From positions 1 through 26,897 of the forward strand of contig DDEJ01000082.1 of the NCBI GenBank assembly GCA_002336405.1: a stretch of DNA of 26,897 nucleotides. Direction: 5' to 3'. Positions within the stretch are counted from its first letter, which is position 1, and each line of letters opens with the position of its first letter. Made by a program: the position numbers and the translations under genes. Shown here in pieces: positions 7,306 through 14,842 of the stretch. Origin of the DNA: Rhodobacteraceae bacterium UBA1957. Its GTDB lineage: Bacteria; Pseudomonadota; Alphaproteobacteria; Rhodobacterales; Rhodobacteraceae. The notes beneath the pieces are model-generated. The model worked only from the letters and a program-made list of their open reading frames with translations, was not told the DNA's origin and ran no database searches.

Positions 7306-7754
7306 CGCTGCTTATTGCCAGTCTTTCCAGCCAGACGCTGCAGCATGTTTTGCAAAAGAGCCAACTCAGCTTTGGTAAAATCTGTCCCCAGATCTGCTTG
7401 ATACCGCTCTGCGATGGTGCGCAAATTAAGATAGGCTGTTCGCCCCGCCGCCGTTAGCTCTAAAAGTTCTTGGCGGCGATCCGCATCGCTGCGGTGGCGG
7501 GTTATAAACCGCCGGTCCGCCAGCTTTTGGACCGCGCGACTGATTTTTGTCTTATGCAATCTTGCCCGCAGCCCAATGTCGCGCGCTGTCATCTGACCAA
7601 AAATACCCAGATGAAACAGCACCCGCCACTCTGTACGCAACATGCCATAGCGATCTTTATAGACCCGCTGAAACGACAGGCTGCTTTCTTCCGCCGCCTG
7701 ATTGAGTAAATAGGGTAAAAATAGCTGTAAATCGAAAGTGTCAGAATTTTCCAT
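7302..7754 (-). CDS. MarR-family transcriptional regulator, likely of the homogentisate locus
   Basis: The 150-residue protein is a typical MarR winged helix. Blocks visible are TEWRVLFHLGIFGQMTARDIGLRARLHKTKISRAVQKL (helix-turn-helix, about 55-92), then DRRFITRHRSDADRRQELLELTAAG (beta wing with the DxRR motif). It is divergent from hmgA, with 72 bases between the start codons and an imperfect palindrome in that gap. A ligand-relieved repressor of hmgA-maiA is the natural inference; homogentisate or an upstream aromatic acid is a plausible ligand. The sequence does not prove the ligand. The 3' end overlaps the mipZ stop codon on the other strand. Confidence 0.9.
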   Translation of the reverse strand: MENSDTFDLQLFLPYLLNQAAEESSLSFQRVYKDRYGMLRTEWRVLFHLGIFGQMTARDIGLRARLHKTKISRAVQKLADRRFITRHRSDADRRQELLELTAAGRTAYLNLRTIAERYQADLGTDFTKAELALLQNMLQRLAGKTGNKQR

Positions 7755-7771
7755 ACCGCTCTGACTATGGC

Positions 7772-7800
7772 TTGTTAGTTACAAAAACAACTATTATTCT
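7772..7800 (+). promoter_or_regulatory. hmgA promoter with embedded MarR-type operator
   Basis: TTGTTA (7772-7777) and TATTCT (7795-7800) form a -35/-10-like pair with a 17-base spacer reading toward hmgA. The spacer region is covered by an inverted repeat, TAGTT (7776-7780) and AACTA (7789-7793), with eight bases between the arms. The total of 18 bases is the usual size of a MarR dimer site. A bound repressor here would block RNA polymerase directly and could also control its own divergent gene. Confidence 0.5.
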
Positions 7801-7826
7801 GACCTCATAAAAGCAAGGATACGCCA

Positions 7827-9188
7827 ATGACACTGCAATCCGACCCCGAGCGCAGCCCCAATATGGCAATTCTGCCAACGCAGGCTCAATCGTATATGCC
7901 CGGATTTGGCAATGATTTTGAAACCGAGGCGCTGCCCGACGCGTTACCACAGGGCATGAACAGCCCACAGAAATGCAATTATGGCCTGTATGGAGAGCAG
8001 CTGTCTGGCACCGCATTCACCGCGCCCACCGCACAGAACGAGCGCAGTTGGTGTTACCGAATTCGTCCCTCAGTTAAACATTCACACCGCTACGAACGCA
8101 TGGACCTGCCCTATTGGAAAACCGCTCCGCATATCGCTGAAAACGTCACCAGCCTTGGGCAATACCGCTGGGACCCCATGCCACATTCAGCGCAGGACGA
8201 GACCTGGCTCACCGGCATGCGCACCATGACCACCGCCGGTGATGTCAACACCCAAACCGGCATGGCCAGCCATATCTATCTGGTCACTGCCTCGATGCAG
8301 AATGCGTATTTTTATTCCGCCGATTCCGAGCTTTTGATCGTACCACAGGCCGGTCGGCTGCGGTTTGCCACCGAATTGGGTATCATTGATCTTGAACCGC
8401 AGGAAATCGCGATTATTCCACGGGGTTTGCTGTATCGAGTCGAGCTGCTTGATGGTCCAGCACGGGGCTTTGTGTGTGAAAACTATGGGCAGAAATTCGC
8501 CCTGCCGGGGCGCGGCCCGATCGGCGCCAACTGTATGGCCAACCGGCGTGATTTCAAAACCCCGGTTGCGGCGTTCGAAGATCGTGACGCCGCCTCGACT
8601 GTGACGGTTAAATGGTGCGGTCAGTTCCATCAAACGGCAATCGACCACAGCCCGCTGGATGTGGTGGCCTGGCACGGTAATTATGCCCCGTGCAAATATG
8701 ACCTGCGCAGCTATTGTCCCGTGGGGGCGGTGTTGTTCGACCATCCCGATCCGTCGATTTTTACCGTGCTGACCGCACCCTCCGGGGTTGAGGGTACCGC
8801 CAATATCGATTTTGTGCTGTTTCGCGACCGATGGCTGGTATCCGAGAACACGTTTCGCCCCCCGTGGTACCACAAAAATATCATGTCGGAACTCATGGGT
8901 AATATTTACGGCCAGTATGACGCCAAACCCAAAGGCTTTGTCCCCGGTGGTATGAGCCTGCACAATATGATGCTGCCGCACGGACCCGATAACACCGCCT
9001 TTGAGGCAGCCTCAAACGCAACACTAGGCCCACAAAAGCTGGAAAATACCATGTCGTTCATGTTCGAGACGCGCTTTCCCCAGCATTTAACCCGTTTTGC
9101 CGCCAACGAAGCGCCGCTGCAGGATGACTATATCGACTGCTGGAGTGACATTAAAAAGAAATTTGACGGCACGCCCGGGGTCAAATAA
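7827..9188 (+). CDS. hmgA: Homogentisate 1,2-dioxygenase
   Basis: HmgA opens the ring of homogentisate with O2 to give maleylacetoacetate, using a non-heme Fe(II). The 453-residue protein has normal length and conserved blocks [33 protein letters not shown] and [15 protein letters not shown]. The iron ligands are His349, Glu355 and His385, and the catalytic His is His306. All have exactly the spacing of human His335, Glu341, His371 and His292. AAGGA (7815-7819) lies 7 bases upstream of the ATG. The gene heads the cluster, is divergent from marR, and is followed 42 bases later by fahA. Confidence 0.97.
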   Translation: MTLQSDPERSPNMAILPTQAQSYMPGFGNDFETEALPDALPQGMNSPQKCNYGLYGEQLSGTAFTAPTAQNERSWCYRIRPSVKHSHRYERMDLPYWKTAPHIAENVTSLGQYRWDPMPHSAQDETWLTGMRTMTTAGDVNTQTGMASHIYLVTASMQNAYFYSADSELLIVPQAGRLRFATELGIIDLEPQEIAIIPRGLLYRVELLDGPARGFVCENYGQKFALPGRGPIGANCMANRRDFKTPVAAFEDRDAASTVTVKWCGQFHQTAIDHSPLDVVAWHGNYAPCKYDLRSYCPVGAVLFDHPDPSIFTVLTAPSGVEGTANIDFVLFRDRWLVSENTFRPPWYHKNIMSELMGNIYGQYDAKPKGFVPGGMSLHNMMLPHGPDNTAFEAASNATLGPQKLENTMSFMFETRFPQHLTRFAANEAPLQDDYIDCWSDIKKKFDGTPGVK

Positions 9189-9230
9189 GCGGCCATTAAC
9201 AGAAATAAACAAGACCACAAGGAACCAAGA

Positions 9231-10487
9231 ATGCCTCTATTACACAGCTGGGTCACCTCAGCCAATCACGCCGATAGCCCGTTTCCGCTGAACAATCTGC
9301 CCTATGGGGTCTTCTCAACCCCAGACAGCGATCCGCGGTGCGGTGTTGCTATTGGCGAGATGATCCTCGACCTGCAGGCCTGTGAAGAGGCCGGCTTGAT
9401 CGATCTTGACATGGGGCCGGTTTTTGATGTGCCGTTCTGGAACGAGTTGATGGAACAGGGACCCGAGGCTTGGAGCGGTCTGCGCCACCGCCTTCTGGCA
9501 TTACTTGGGCAAGACAGCCCAGATCAGACCCGGCTTGAGGGCCTTATGGTGGCACAATCGAATGCCAGCATGCATCTGCCGTTTCTGATTGCAGAATATA
9601 CCGATTTCTATGCCGGACGGCATCACGCCACCAATGTTGGCACGATGTTTCGCGGCGCCGAGAACGCCCTGCCACCCAACTGGCTGCATTTGCCCATCGG
9701 CTATAACGGACGGGCCTCGTCGGTGGTGGTCTCGGGCAGCGATATCCGCCGGCCTTGGGGACAGCTTAAAGGGCCAGAGGATGCCCTGCCAAGGTTTGCA
9801 CCCAGCGCCCGTTTCGATCTTGAGCTGGAACTGGGAGCCATTGTCGGGACCGACAGCTTTGGCCCAGTCACCTTAGATGAGGCCGACCAGATGATTTTTG
9901 GGTATGTTTTACTTAACGACTGGTCGGCGCGCGACATTCAAGCCTGGGAATATCAGCCACTTGGGCCATTTCAGGCCAAGGCCACCGCCACGTCTATCAG
10001 CCCTTGGATCATCACCAAAGCCGCGCTCGAGCCGTTCCGCTGCGACACGCCCGCGCGCGATTTTGAACTGTTGCCACATCTGCGAGACACCGGTCCGATG
10101 CTCTATGATATCGACCTTGAGGTCGGTCTGGCACCACAGGGCAAAGCCACCAGCACGATCGCGCGCACCAATTACCGCGAGATGTATTATTCCTCAGCAC
10201 AGCAACTGGCACATCACAGCACCTCGGGTTGCCCGATGACGGCGGGTGATCTGCTTGGATCTGGCACCATATCCGGCCCCGAAAAGCACCAGCGCGGCGC
10301 CTTGCTAGAGCTCAGCTGGGGCGGTAAAGACCCAATCACCCTCGACACTGGCGAGAGCCGCAGCTTTCTTGAGGATGGCGACACTTTAACCCTCAGTGGC
10401 GCCGCCCGGGGAGACGGCTTTACCATCGGCTTTGGCGACTGCACCGGCACGATCCTGCCAGCGCTTGAGGATCCATACGCACGATGA
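9231..10487 (+). CDS. fahA: Fumarylacetoacetase
   Basis: It hydrolyses fumarylacetoacetate to fumarate and acetoacetate, the last step of homogentisate breakdown. The 418-residue protein has the usual N-terminal SH3-like domain and the C-terminal hydrolase domain. YTDFYAGRHHATNVG contains the metal ligand Asp125 and catalytic His132. LELELG supplies Glu198 and Glu200, and LLNDWSARDIQAWEY supplies Asp230; human counterparts are 126, 133, 199, 201 and 233. AAGGAA precedes the ATG. Its stop overlaps the next start as ATGA, beginning a long chain of coupled genes. Confidence 0.97.
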   Translation: MPLLHSWVTSANHADSPFPLNNLPYGVFSTPDSDPRCGVAIGEMILDLQACEEAGLIDLDMGPVFDVPFWNELMEQGPEAWSGLRHRLLALLGQDSPDQTRLEGLMVAQSNASMHLPFLIAEYTDFYAGRHHATNVGTMFRGAENALPPNWLHLPIGYNGRASSVVVSGSDIRRPWGQLKGPEDALPRFAPSARFDLELELGAIVGTDSFGPVTLDEADQMIFGYVLLNDWSARDIQAWEYQPLGPFQAKATATSISPWIITKAALEPFRCDTPARDFELLPHLRDTGPMLYDIDLEVGLAPQGKATSTIARTNYREMYYSSAQQLAHHSTSGCPMTAGDLLGSGTISGPEKHQRGALLELSWGGKDPITLDTGESRSFLEDGDTLTLSGAARGDGFTIGFGDCTGTILPALEDPYAR

Positions 10488-10837
10488 GACTTGATCACAT
10501 CCAGCTTGCGATACCACAAGACAGTGAAGACACATGTCGCGAATTCTGGGTTCATTGTTTGCAATTTAAAGAGATCGAAAAACCCGAAAACCTGAAGCTG
10601 CGGGGCGGTGCTTGGTTCCACAAAGAGGCCGTTGAAATTCATCTGGGCGTCGAAACCCCGTTTTTTGCGGCGAAAAAGGCCCACCCCGGCATTGCGGTTA
10701 AAGATATCCATGCTCTTGCGGGCCACTTAGAACAACAGGGCTTTTCCGTAATCTGGGATACCGCCCTCCCGGATAGGGACCGCTTTTTCACCACAGATCC
10801 CGTTGGAAACAGGATCGAATTTTTAGGAGATACCTGA
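10484..10837 (+). CDS. VOC-superfamily protein (glyoxalase/dioxygenase fold)
   Basis: The 117-residue protein has the repeated beta-alpha-beta-beta-beta module of the vicinal oxygen chelate fold. His5 (LDHIQLAI), His53 (EIHLGV) and Glu112 (NRIEFLG) are good candidates for metal ligands. The end, FFTTDPVGNRIEFLG, is the standard VOC C-terminal motif. It is far too short to be 4-hydroxyphenylpyruvate dioxygenase (about 350 residues), so it is not the missing homogentisate-forming enzyme. Overlaps at both ends tie it to fahA and to the metallo-beta-lactamase-fold gene. Possible roles are isomerase, lyase or binding protein; the reaction is unknown. Confidence 0.88.
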   Translation: MRLDHIQLAIPQDSEDTCREFWVHCLQFKEIEKPENLKLRGGAWFHKEAVEIHLGVETPFFAAKKAHPGIAVKDIHALAGHLEQQGFSVIWDTALPDRDRFFTTDPVGNRIEFLGDT

Positions 10838-11787
10838 TGGCAAAAGCATTCGCATCCCAAGGCGATATGTCCGAAAAAACAATCAGCTTTACCGAAGTTG
10901 GGGACGGGCTTTATGCCTTTACGGCCGAGGGTGATCCAAACTCAGGCGTTATCATCGGCGATGACAGCGTGATGATCATCGAGGCACAAGCGACCCCCCG
11001 CCTTGCCCAAAAGGTCATCGATTGTGTGCGCTCGGTCACAGACAAGCCCATCAGCCATCTGGTGTTGACCCATTATCACGCGGTGCGGGTACTGGGCGCT
11101 TCGGCCTTTGGGGCCGATCAGATTATCATGGGGGACGCGGCGCGCGCCATGGTGGTCGAGCGTGGTCAAGAAGATTGGGACAGCGAATTTCAACGGTTCC
11201 CGCGGCTGTTTGAGGGCCATGAAAGCATCCCGGGATTGACCTATCCCACCACCACTTTCAACGATGACATGACGGTCTATTTGGGCAACCGGCGGATTGA
11301 TCTGATGCATCTGGGGCGTGCGCACACCGCCGGAGATATCGTCATTCATGTGCCCGACCAGAACGTGATGTTCACAGGCGATATCGTCGAATATCACAGC
11401 GCCTGCTATTGCGGCGATGGCTATTTTTCCAGTTGGGGCGACACGCTGGACAATATTGCCTCGTTTGACGTCGATGCCATCGCACCGGGCCGGGGCAACG
11501 CGCTGACCGGCAAGGCCATGGTCGAGGCGGCAATTGAAAACACGCGTGATTTTGTCGACAGCACCTACCGCCCCGCGGCCCGCGTTGCCGCCCGCAATGG
11601 CAGTTTGAAAGACGCATGGGAGGCGGTGCGCCAAGAATGTGATCCGAAATTTTCAGATTACGCAATCTATGAGCACTGTCTGCCGTTCAACGTCGCGCGT
11701 GCCTATGACGAGGCCCGCGGCATTGAAACCCCGCGCATCTGGACCGCACAGCGCGATCTCGACATGTGGGCGGCCTTGCAATCATGA
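10837..11787 (+). CDS. Metallo-beta-lactamase-fold protein with incomplete metal site
   Basis: The 316-residue protein has the MBL fold. The strand before the first loop reads SHLVLTHYHAVRVLGASAFGA, where the family normally shows HxHxDH. Here His79 and His81 remain, but the Asp and second His positions are Val83 and Arg84. His163 (GRAHTAGD) and Asp182 (FTGD) remain, while the last His position is Arg219 (APGRG). So the first metal site looks intact and the second is lost. EYHSACYCGDGYFSSW after Asp182 offers His and Cys residues that might substitute. It overlaps the preceding stop by one base and the next start by four. Hydrolase activity cannot be assumed. Confidence 0.87.
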   Translation: MAKAFASQGDMSEKTISFTEVGDGLYAFTAEGDPNSGVIIGDDSVMIIEAQATPRLAQKVIDCVRSVTDKPISHLVLTHYHAVRVLGASAFGADQIIMGDAARAMVVERGQEDWDSEFQRFPRLFEGHESIPGLTYPTTTFNDDMTVYLGNRRIDLMHLGRAHTAGDIVIHVPDQNVMFTGDIVEYHSACYCGDGYFSSWGDTLDNIASFDVDAIAPGRGNALTGKAMVEAAIENTRDFVDSTYRPAARVAARNGSLKDAWEAVRQECDPKFSDYAIYEHCLPFNVARAYDEARGIETPRIWTAQRDLDMWAALQS

Positions 11788-12305
11788 ACCCCGATGACCC
11801 ATATCTGATTATGGCGCAAAACAACGCCTGGGCCAATCACACCCTGTACGCAGCGCTTGCGCCCCTGACAAAACGGGCGTTTACCGCCACCCGGCCCGGG
11901 TTCTTTCCGTCACTCTGCGCCACATTGAACCATAGTCATGCGGTTGATCTGTATTATATCGACGCGCTGGGGTTGGGACAAACCGGCCTTGCCGTGTTTG
12001 ACCGCGCGCCCATTGAAGGCCATATTAATCTGGCGACAGCCCAAAAAACTGCCGATAGGCAATTGACAGAGATATGCCGCAACCTGACCCCGCACATACT
12101 GGGCGAAACCCGCAGCGTCGAACGCCGCACCGGCCCGACGCAAGAAAGCATCGCTGCACTGTTGCTGCACCTGTTTCAACATCAGATTCACCACCGCGGG
12201 CAGGCGCATGTGCAATTGCAAGATGCCGGGATCGCGCCGCCACAACTGGACGATTTTCACCTCCAGTTCGAGCGCGCCCCCAGTGCCAGACAATTTGACA
12301 AATGA
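11784..12305 (+). CDS. DinB-fold putative metalloenzyme
   Basis: The 173-residue protein is a four-helix DinB/YfiT-type protein. The predicted metal triad is His50 in LNHSHAVD and His133 and His137 in HLFQHQIHHRGQ, the hallmark HxxxHRGQ motif. The start at 11784 is chosen because it overlaps the upstream stop as ATGA and begins the helix NAWANHTLYAAL properly. Some DinB-fold proteins are thiol-dependent enzymes, including mycothiol-dependent maleylpyruvate isomerase. Its place in a homogentisate cluster makes a maleylacetoacetate- or adduct-handling role conceivable. The substrate is unknown. Its stop overlaps the monooxygenase start. Confidence 0.88.
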   Translation: MNPDDPYLIMAQNNAWANHTLYAALAPLTKRAFTATRPGFFPSLCATLNHSHAVDLYYIDALGLGQTGLAVFDRAPIEGHINLATAQKTADRQLTEICRNLTPHILGETRSVERRTGPTQESIAALLLHLFQHQIHHRGQAHVQLQDAGIAPPQLDDFHLQFERAPSARQFDK

Positions 12306-13927
12306 CGTCGATTTTTGACACCCCGCTGTATGCCTATGCGCGTCATGCCGATCAAGAAACCAAAACTCCGCGCCGTCATCCGGTGGTGATTATCGGCGCA
12401 GGGCCTGTGGGCCTGGCGCTGGCGGTTGATCTGGCGCAAAAGGGGGTGGAAACGCTGGTACTGGACGACAATGACAAAGTCTCCTTAGGATCGCGCGCCA
12501 TTTGCTTTTCCAAACGCACATTAGAGATTGCTGACCGCTTGAGTTTTGGTCAGACCTTGGTGGATAAAGGGGTGCAATGGAACCTCGGCAAGGTATTTTT
12601 CAACGACCGTAAAGTCTATGAATTCGACCTTCAGGCCGAAGATGGCCATCGCAGGCCAGCCTTTATAAACCTACAACAATATTATTTCGAAATCGCGCTG
12701 GTCGACCGCATCCGTGCCTTGCAACAAAACGGCGCACCCCTTGATCTGCGGGGTGGAAGCAAGGTTATCGACGTCACGCCAAAGGCCGATCACGTCACGC
12801 TTCAGGTGGATACACCCCACGGCATCTATACGCTTGAGGCCGACTGGCTGATTGCCTGTGACGGCGCCGCAAGCCCGGTGCGACACGCGCTGGGCCTGGA
12901 TTTTGTCGGTCGGGTATTTGAAGATAATTTTCTGATTGCCGATGTGGTGATGGACGCAGATTTCCCCGTCGAGCGCTGGTTCTGGTTTGATCCACCGTTC
13001 AACAAAAACCAGTCCGCTCTGCTGCATAAACAGCCCGATAATGTCTGGCGCATTGATCTGCAATTGGGGCGGGATATCGACCGCGAGGCCGAAAAAAAGC
13101 CTGAAAATGTCATTCCAAGGCTTAAGGCAATGTTGGGCGATGACATAAATTTCCAACTCGAATGGGTATCGATCTATACGTTTCAATGCCGCCGGATGGA
13201 AAATTTTTGCCATGGCAGGGTGATCTTTGCCGGCGACAGCGCCCATCAAGTCAGCCCGTTCGGCGCCCGCGGTGCCAACAGCGGCGTTCAGGATGCCGAT
13301 AATCTGGGTTGGAAACTGCACGCCGTTCTGGACGGGTCGGCCCCTGAGGCGTTGATCGACAGCTATGACGATGAACGGATTTTTGCCGCCGAGGAAAATC
13401 TCAAGAACTCGGCCCGCTCCACTGATTTCATCACGCCGAAATCACATGCCAGCCGCGTGTTTCGCGATGCTGTGCTCACGCTGGCCGAGCAATATTCGTT
13501 CGCCCGACCGCTGGTCAATTCCGGCCGTCTCAGCCTGCCGTGTTTCTATCACACCTCGCCATTGACAAGCCCAGACACGATGAGCGGCCCCGGACGCAGC
13601 CGCCCCGGTGCGCCCTGCCCAGATGTATGGCTGTCTGATGGCTATCTTTTGCAATATTTGGGCAACCACTTTACGCTGTTGTGCATTAATACAGCCCCCC
13701 CCGCCTTGGGCGGCGACATCGACCCTGCAATAACGATCTTGTGTCTGCATACCAAAGACAATCCCAGCGGCGCCTTGCAAACCCGGTATCTGGGAACAGT
13801 ACCAAGCGCCGTCTATCTGATCCGGCCCGACCAACATATCACCGCACGCTGGCCCGATTTTGACGCCACCGCTGTTCACCGCGCGCACCGCCGCGCCCTC
13901 GCAAGAAAGCCCAAGACATGGAGTTGA
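12302..13927 (+). CDS. FAD-dependent aromatic monooxygenase (MhpA/phenol hydroxylase-like)
   Basis: The 541-residue flavoprotein has the dinucleotide-binding GAGPVG at 32-37, a second FAD motif GDSAH at 311-315 followed by QVSPFGARGANSGVQDADNL, and a C-terminal degenerate thioredoxin-like domain ending in LIRPDQHITARW. This is the architecture of MhpA, TfdB and phenol hydroxylase, which add one oxygen ortho or para to a phenolic hydroxyl. In this cluster a para-hydroxylation yielding homogentisate, for example from 3-hydroxyphenylacetate, is a reasonable inference, but the substrate is not shown. It overlaps the DinB gene by 4 bases and the DUF2783 gene by 10. Confidence 0.9.
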   Translation: MTSIFDTPLYAYARHADQETKTPRRHPVVIIGAGPVGLALAVDLAQKGVETLVLDDNDKVSLGSRAICFSKRTLEIADRLSFGQTLVDKGVQWNLGKVFFNDRKVYEFDLQAEDGHRRPAFINLQQYYFEIALVDRIRALQQNGAPLDLRGGSKVIDVTPKADHVTLQVDTPHGIYTLEADWLIACDGAASPVRHALGLDFVGRVFEDNFLIADVVMDADFPVERWFWFDPPFNKNQSALLHKQPDNVWRIDLQLGRDIDREAEKKPENVIPRLKAMLGDDINFQLEWVSIYTFQCRRMENFCHGRVIFAGDSAHQVSPFGARGANSGVQDADNLGWKLHAVLDGSAPEALIDSYDDERIFAAEENLKNSARSTDFITPKSHASRVFRDAVLTLAEQYSFARPLVNSGRLSLPCFYHTSPLTSPDTMSGPGRSRPGAPCPDVWLSDGYLLQYLGNHFTLLCINTAPPALGGDIDPAITILCLHTKDNPSGALQTRYLGTVPSAVYLIRPDQHITARWPDFDATAVHRAHRRALARKPKTWS

Positions 13928-14124
13928 CACTGACCCCAAACATTGCCGCACCCGATGATTTTTATGCCGCCTTGCTTGCGACCCATGACGGTCTATCCTG
14001 CGCCGAAAGCGAAGCACTTAACGCCCGTTTAATCCTAATCTTAGCCAATCACATCGGCGATGATGCGGTGTTGTCACAAGCCTTGCACGCCGCTTTGCCG
14101 CCCAAAAAAAGGAACCCAGCATGA
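13918..14124 (+). CDS. DUF2783 family small protein
   Basis: The 68-residue protein has the DUF2783 pattern: PNIAAPDDFYAALLATHDGLS followed by AESEALNARLILILANHIGDD. It is acidic, helical and has no membrane segment. It lies between an FAD monooxygenase and maiA, overlapping the first by 10 bases and the second by 4. Such a tight partnership suggests a small helper or subunit for the monooxygenase. That is inference, as the family has no assigned function that I know of. Confidence 0.85.
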   Translation: MELTLTPNIAAPDDFYAALLATHDGLSCAESEALNARLILILANHIGDDAVLSQALHAALPPKKRNPA

Positions 14125-14756
14125 GCGATGTCGTCCTTTATGATTATTGGCGGTCCTCGGCCAGCTACCGGTTGCGGATCGCGCTCAATCTCGCCAAAAT
14201 ATCCTATCGGGCGATCTCAGTCGATCTGGTGGCCCAAGATCAAAAATCAAACAGCCATCTGGCGCGCAATCCGCAAGGACTGGTGCCCGTGCTTGAGATA
14301 GACGGCACCCGCTTTACCCAATCGCTAGCGATTTTAGACTATCTTGACGAGACTCGCGCCTTGGGGCTGTTACCACCAGACCCGATCCTGCGAGCCAAAA
14401 TACGCGCACTGGCGCAGTCTTTGGCAATTGATGTGCACCCGGTGTGCAACTTATCAGTGGCGCAATTCGCGGTGCAAGAGGCCGGCCGCGAAACCCTGCG
14501 TACGGACTGGATGCAACGCTTTATCACCCCCGGTCTGGCCGCATTCGAAGCCCTTTTAGACGAATTTGACCAAACACCTTTTTGCGCCGGATCTACGCCG
14601 ACCCTCGCAGATATCTGCTTGATACCTCAATTGTATAATGCCCGAAGATGGAATGCAGACTATCAAAAATGCCCAAAAATCCGCAGCGTTGAGACAGCCT
14701 GCGCCATCCACCCTGCCTTTGCCGCGGCACATCCGGATCAAATCAAACCGGATTGA
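14121..14756 (+). CDS. maiA: Maleylacetoacetate isomerase (zeta-class GST)
   Basis: It isomerises maleylacetoacetate to fumarylacetoacetate using glutathione, between HmgA and FahA. The 211-residue protein begins with the zeta signature YDYWRSSASYRLRIALNL, where Ser12 and Ser13 are in the glutathione-activating SSxS motif. NPQGLVPVLEIDG and FTQSLAILDYLDE follow. FCAGSTPTLADICLIPQLYNARRW is the C-terminal helical domain. The ATG at 14121 follows AAAGGAA and overlaps the previous stop as ATGA. This is the last gene of the coupled chain. The maleylpyruvate isomerase alternative is less likely beside hmgA and fahA. Confidence 0.95.
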   Translation: MSDVVLYDYWRSSASYRLRIALNLAKISYRAISVDLVAQDQKSNSHLARNPQGLVPVLEIDGTRFTQSLAILDYLDETRALGLLPPDPILRAKIRALAQSLAIDVHPVCNLSVAQFAVQEAGRETLRTDWMQRFITPGLAAFEALLDEFDQTPFCAGSTPTLADICLIPQLYNARRWNADYQKCPKIRSVETACAIHPAFAAAHPDQIKPD

Positions 14757-14779
14757 CACCCCCCGGATCCCACCGCAGA

Positions 14780-14796
14780 CTTGATCAGGGGTCAAG
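14780..14796 (+). promoter_or_regulatory. Short palindrome upstream of the haloalkane dehalogenase gene
   Basis: CTTGA (14780-14784) and TCAAG (14792-14796) form an inverted repeat that extends by a G-U and a C-G pair to a 7-base-pair stem with a 3-base loop. There is no U-run, so it is not an intrinsic terminator. It lies in the 86-base gap between maiA and the dehalogenase gene, where an operator for a separate unit could sit. No regulator gene lies next to it. Confidence 0.3.
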
Positions 14797-14842
14797 CAAT
14801 ACGCCCTGAATGATATCGTGTCTACATTGATGGGAGCCTTGG

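Noticed and set aside
10484..10837. VOC protein as 4-hydroxyphenylpyruvate dioxygenase
   Set aside because: At 117 residues it is about a third of the needed length and has only one VOC module pair.
10942..11634. 230-residue antisense frame over the MBL-fold gene
   Set aside because: It is a codon-bias shadow of a clear sense gene; the translation has no family-like pattern.
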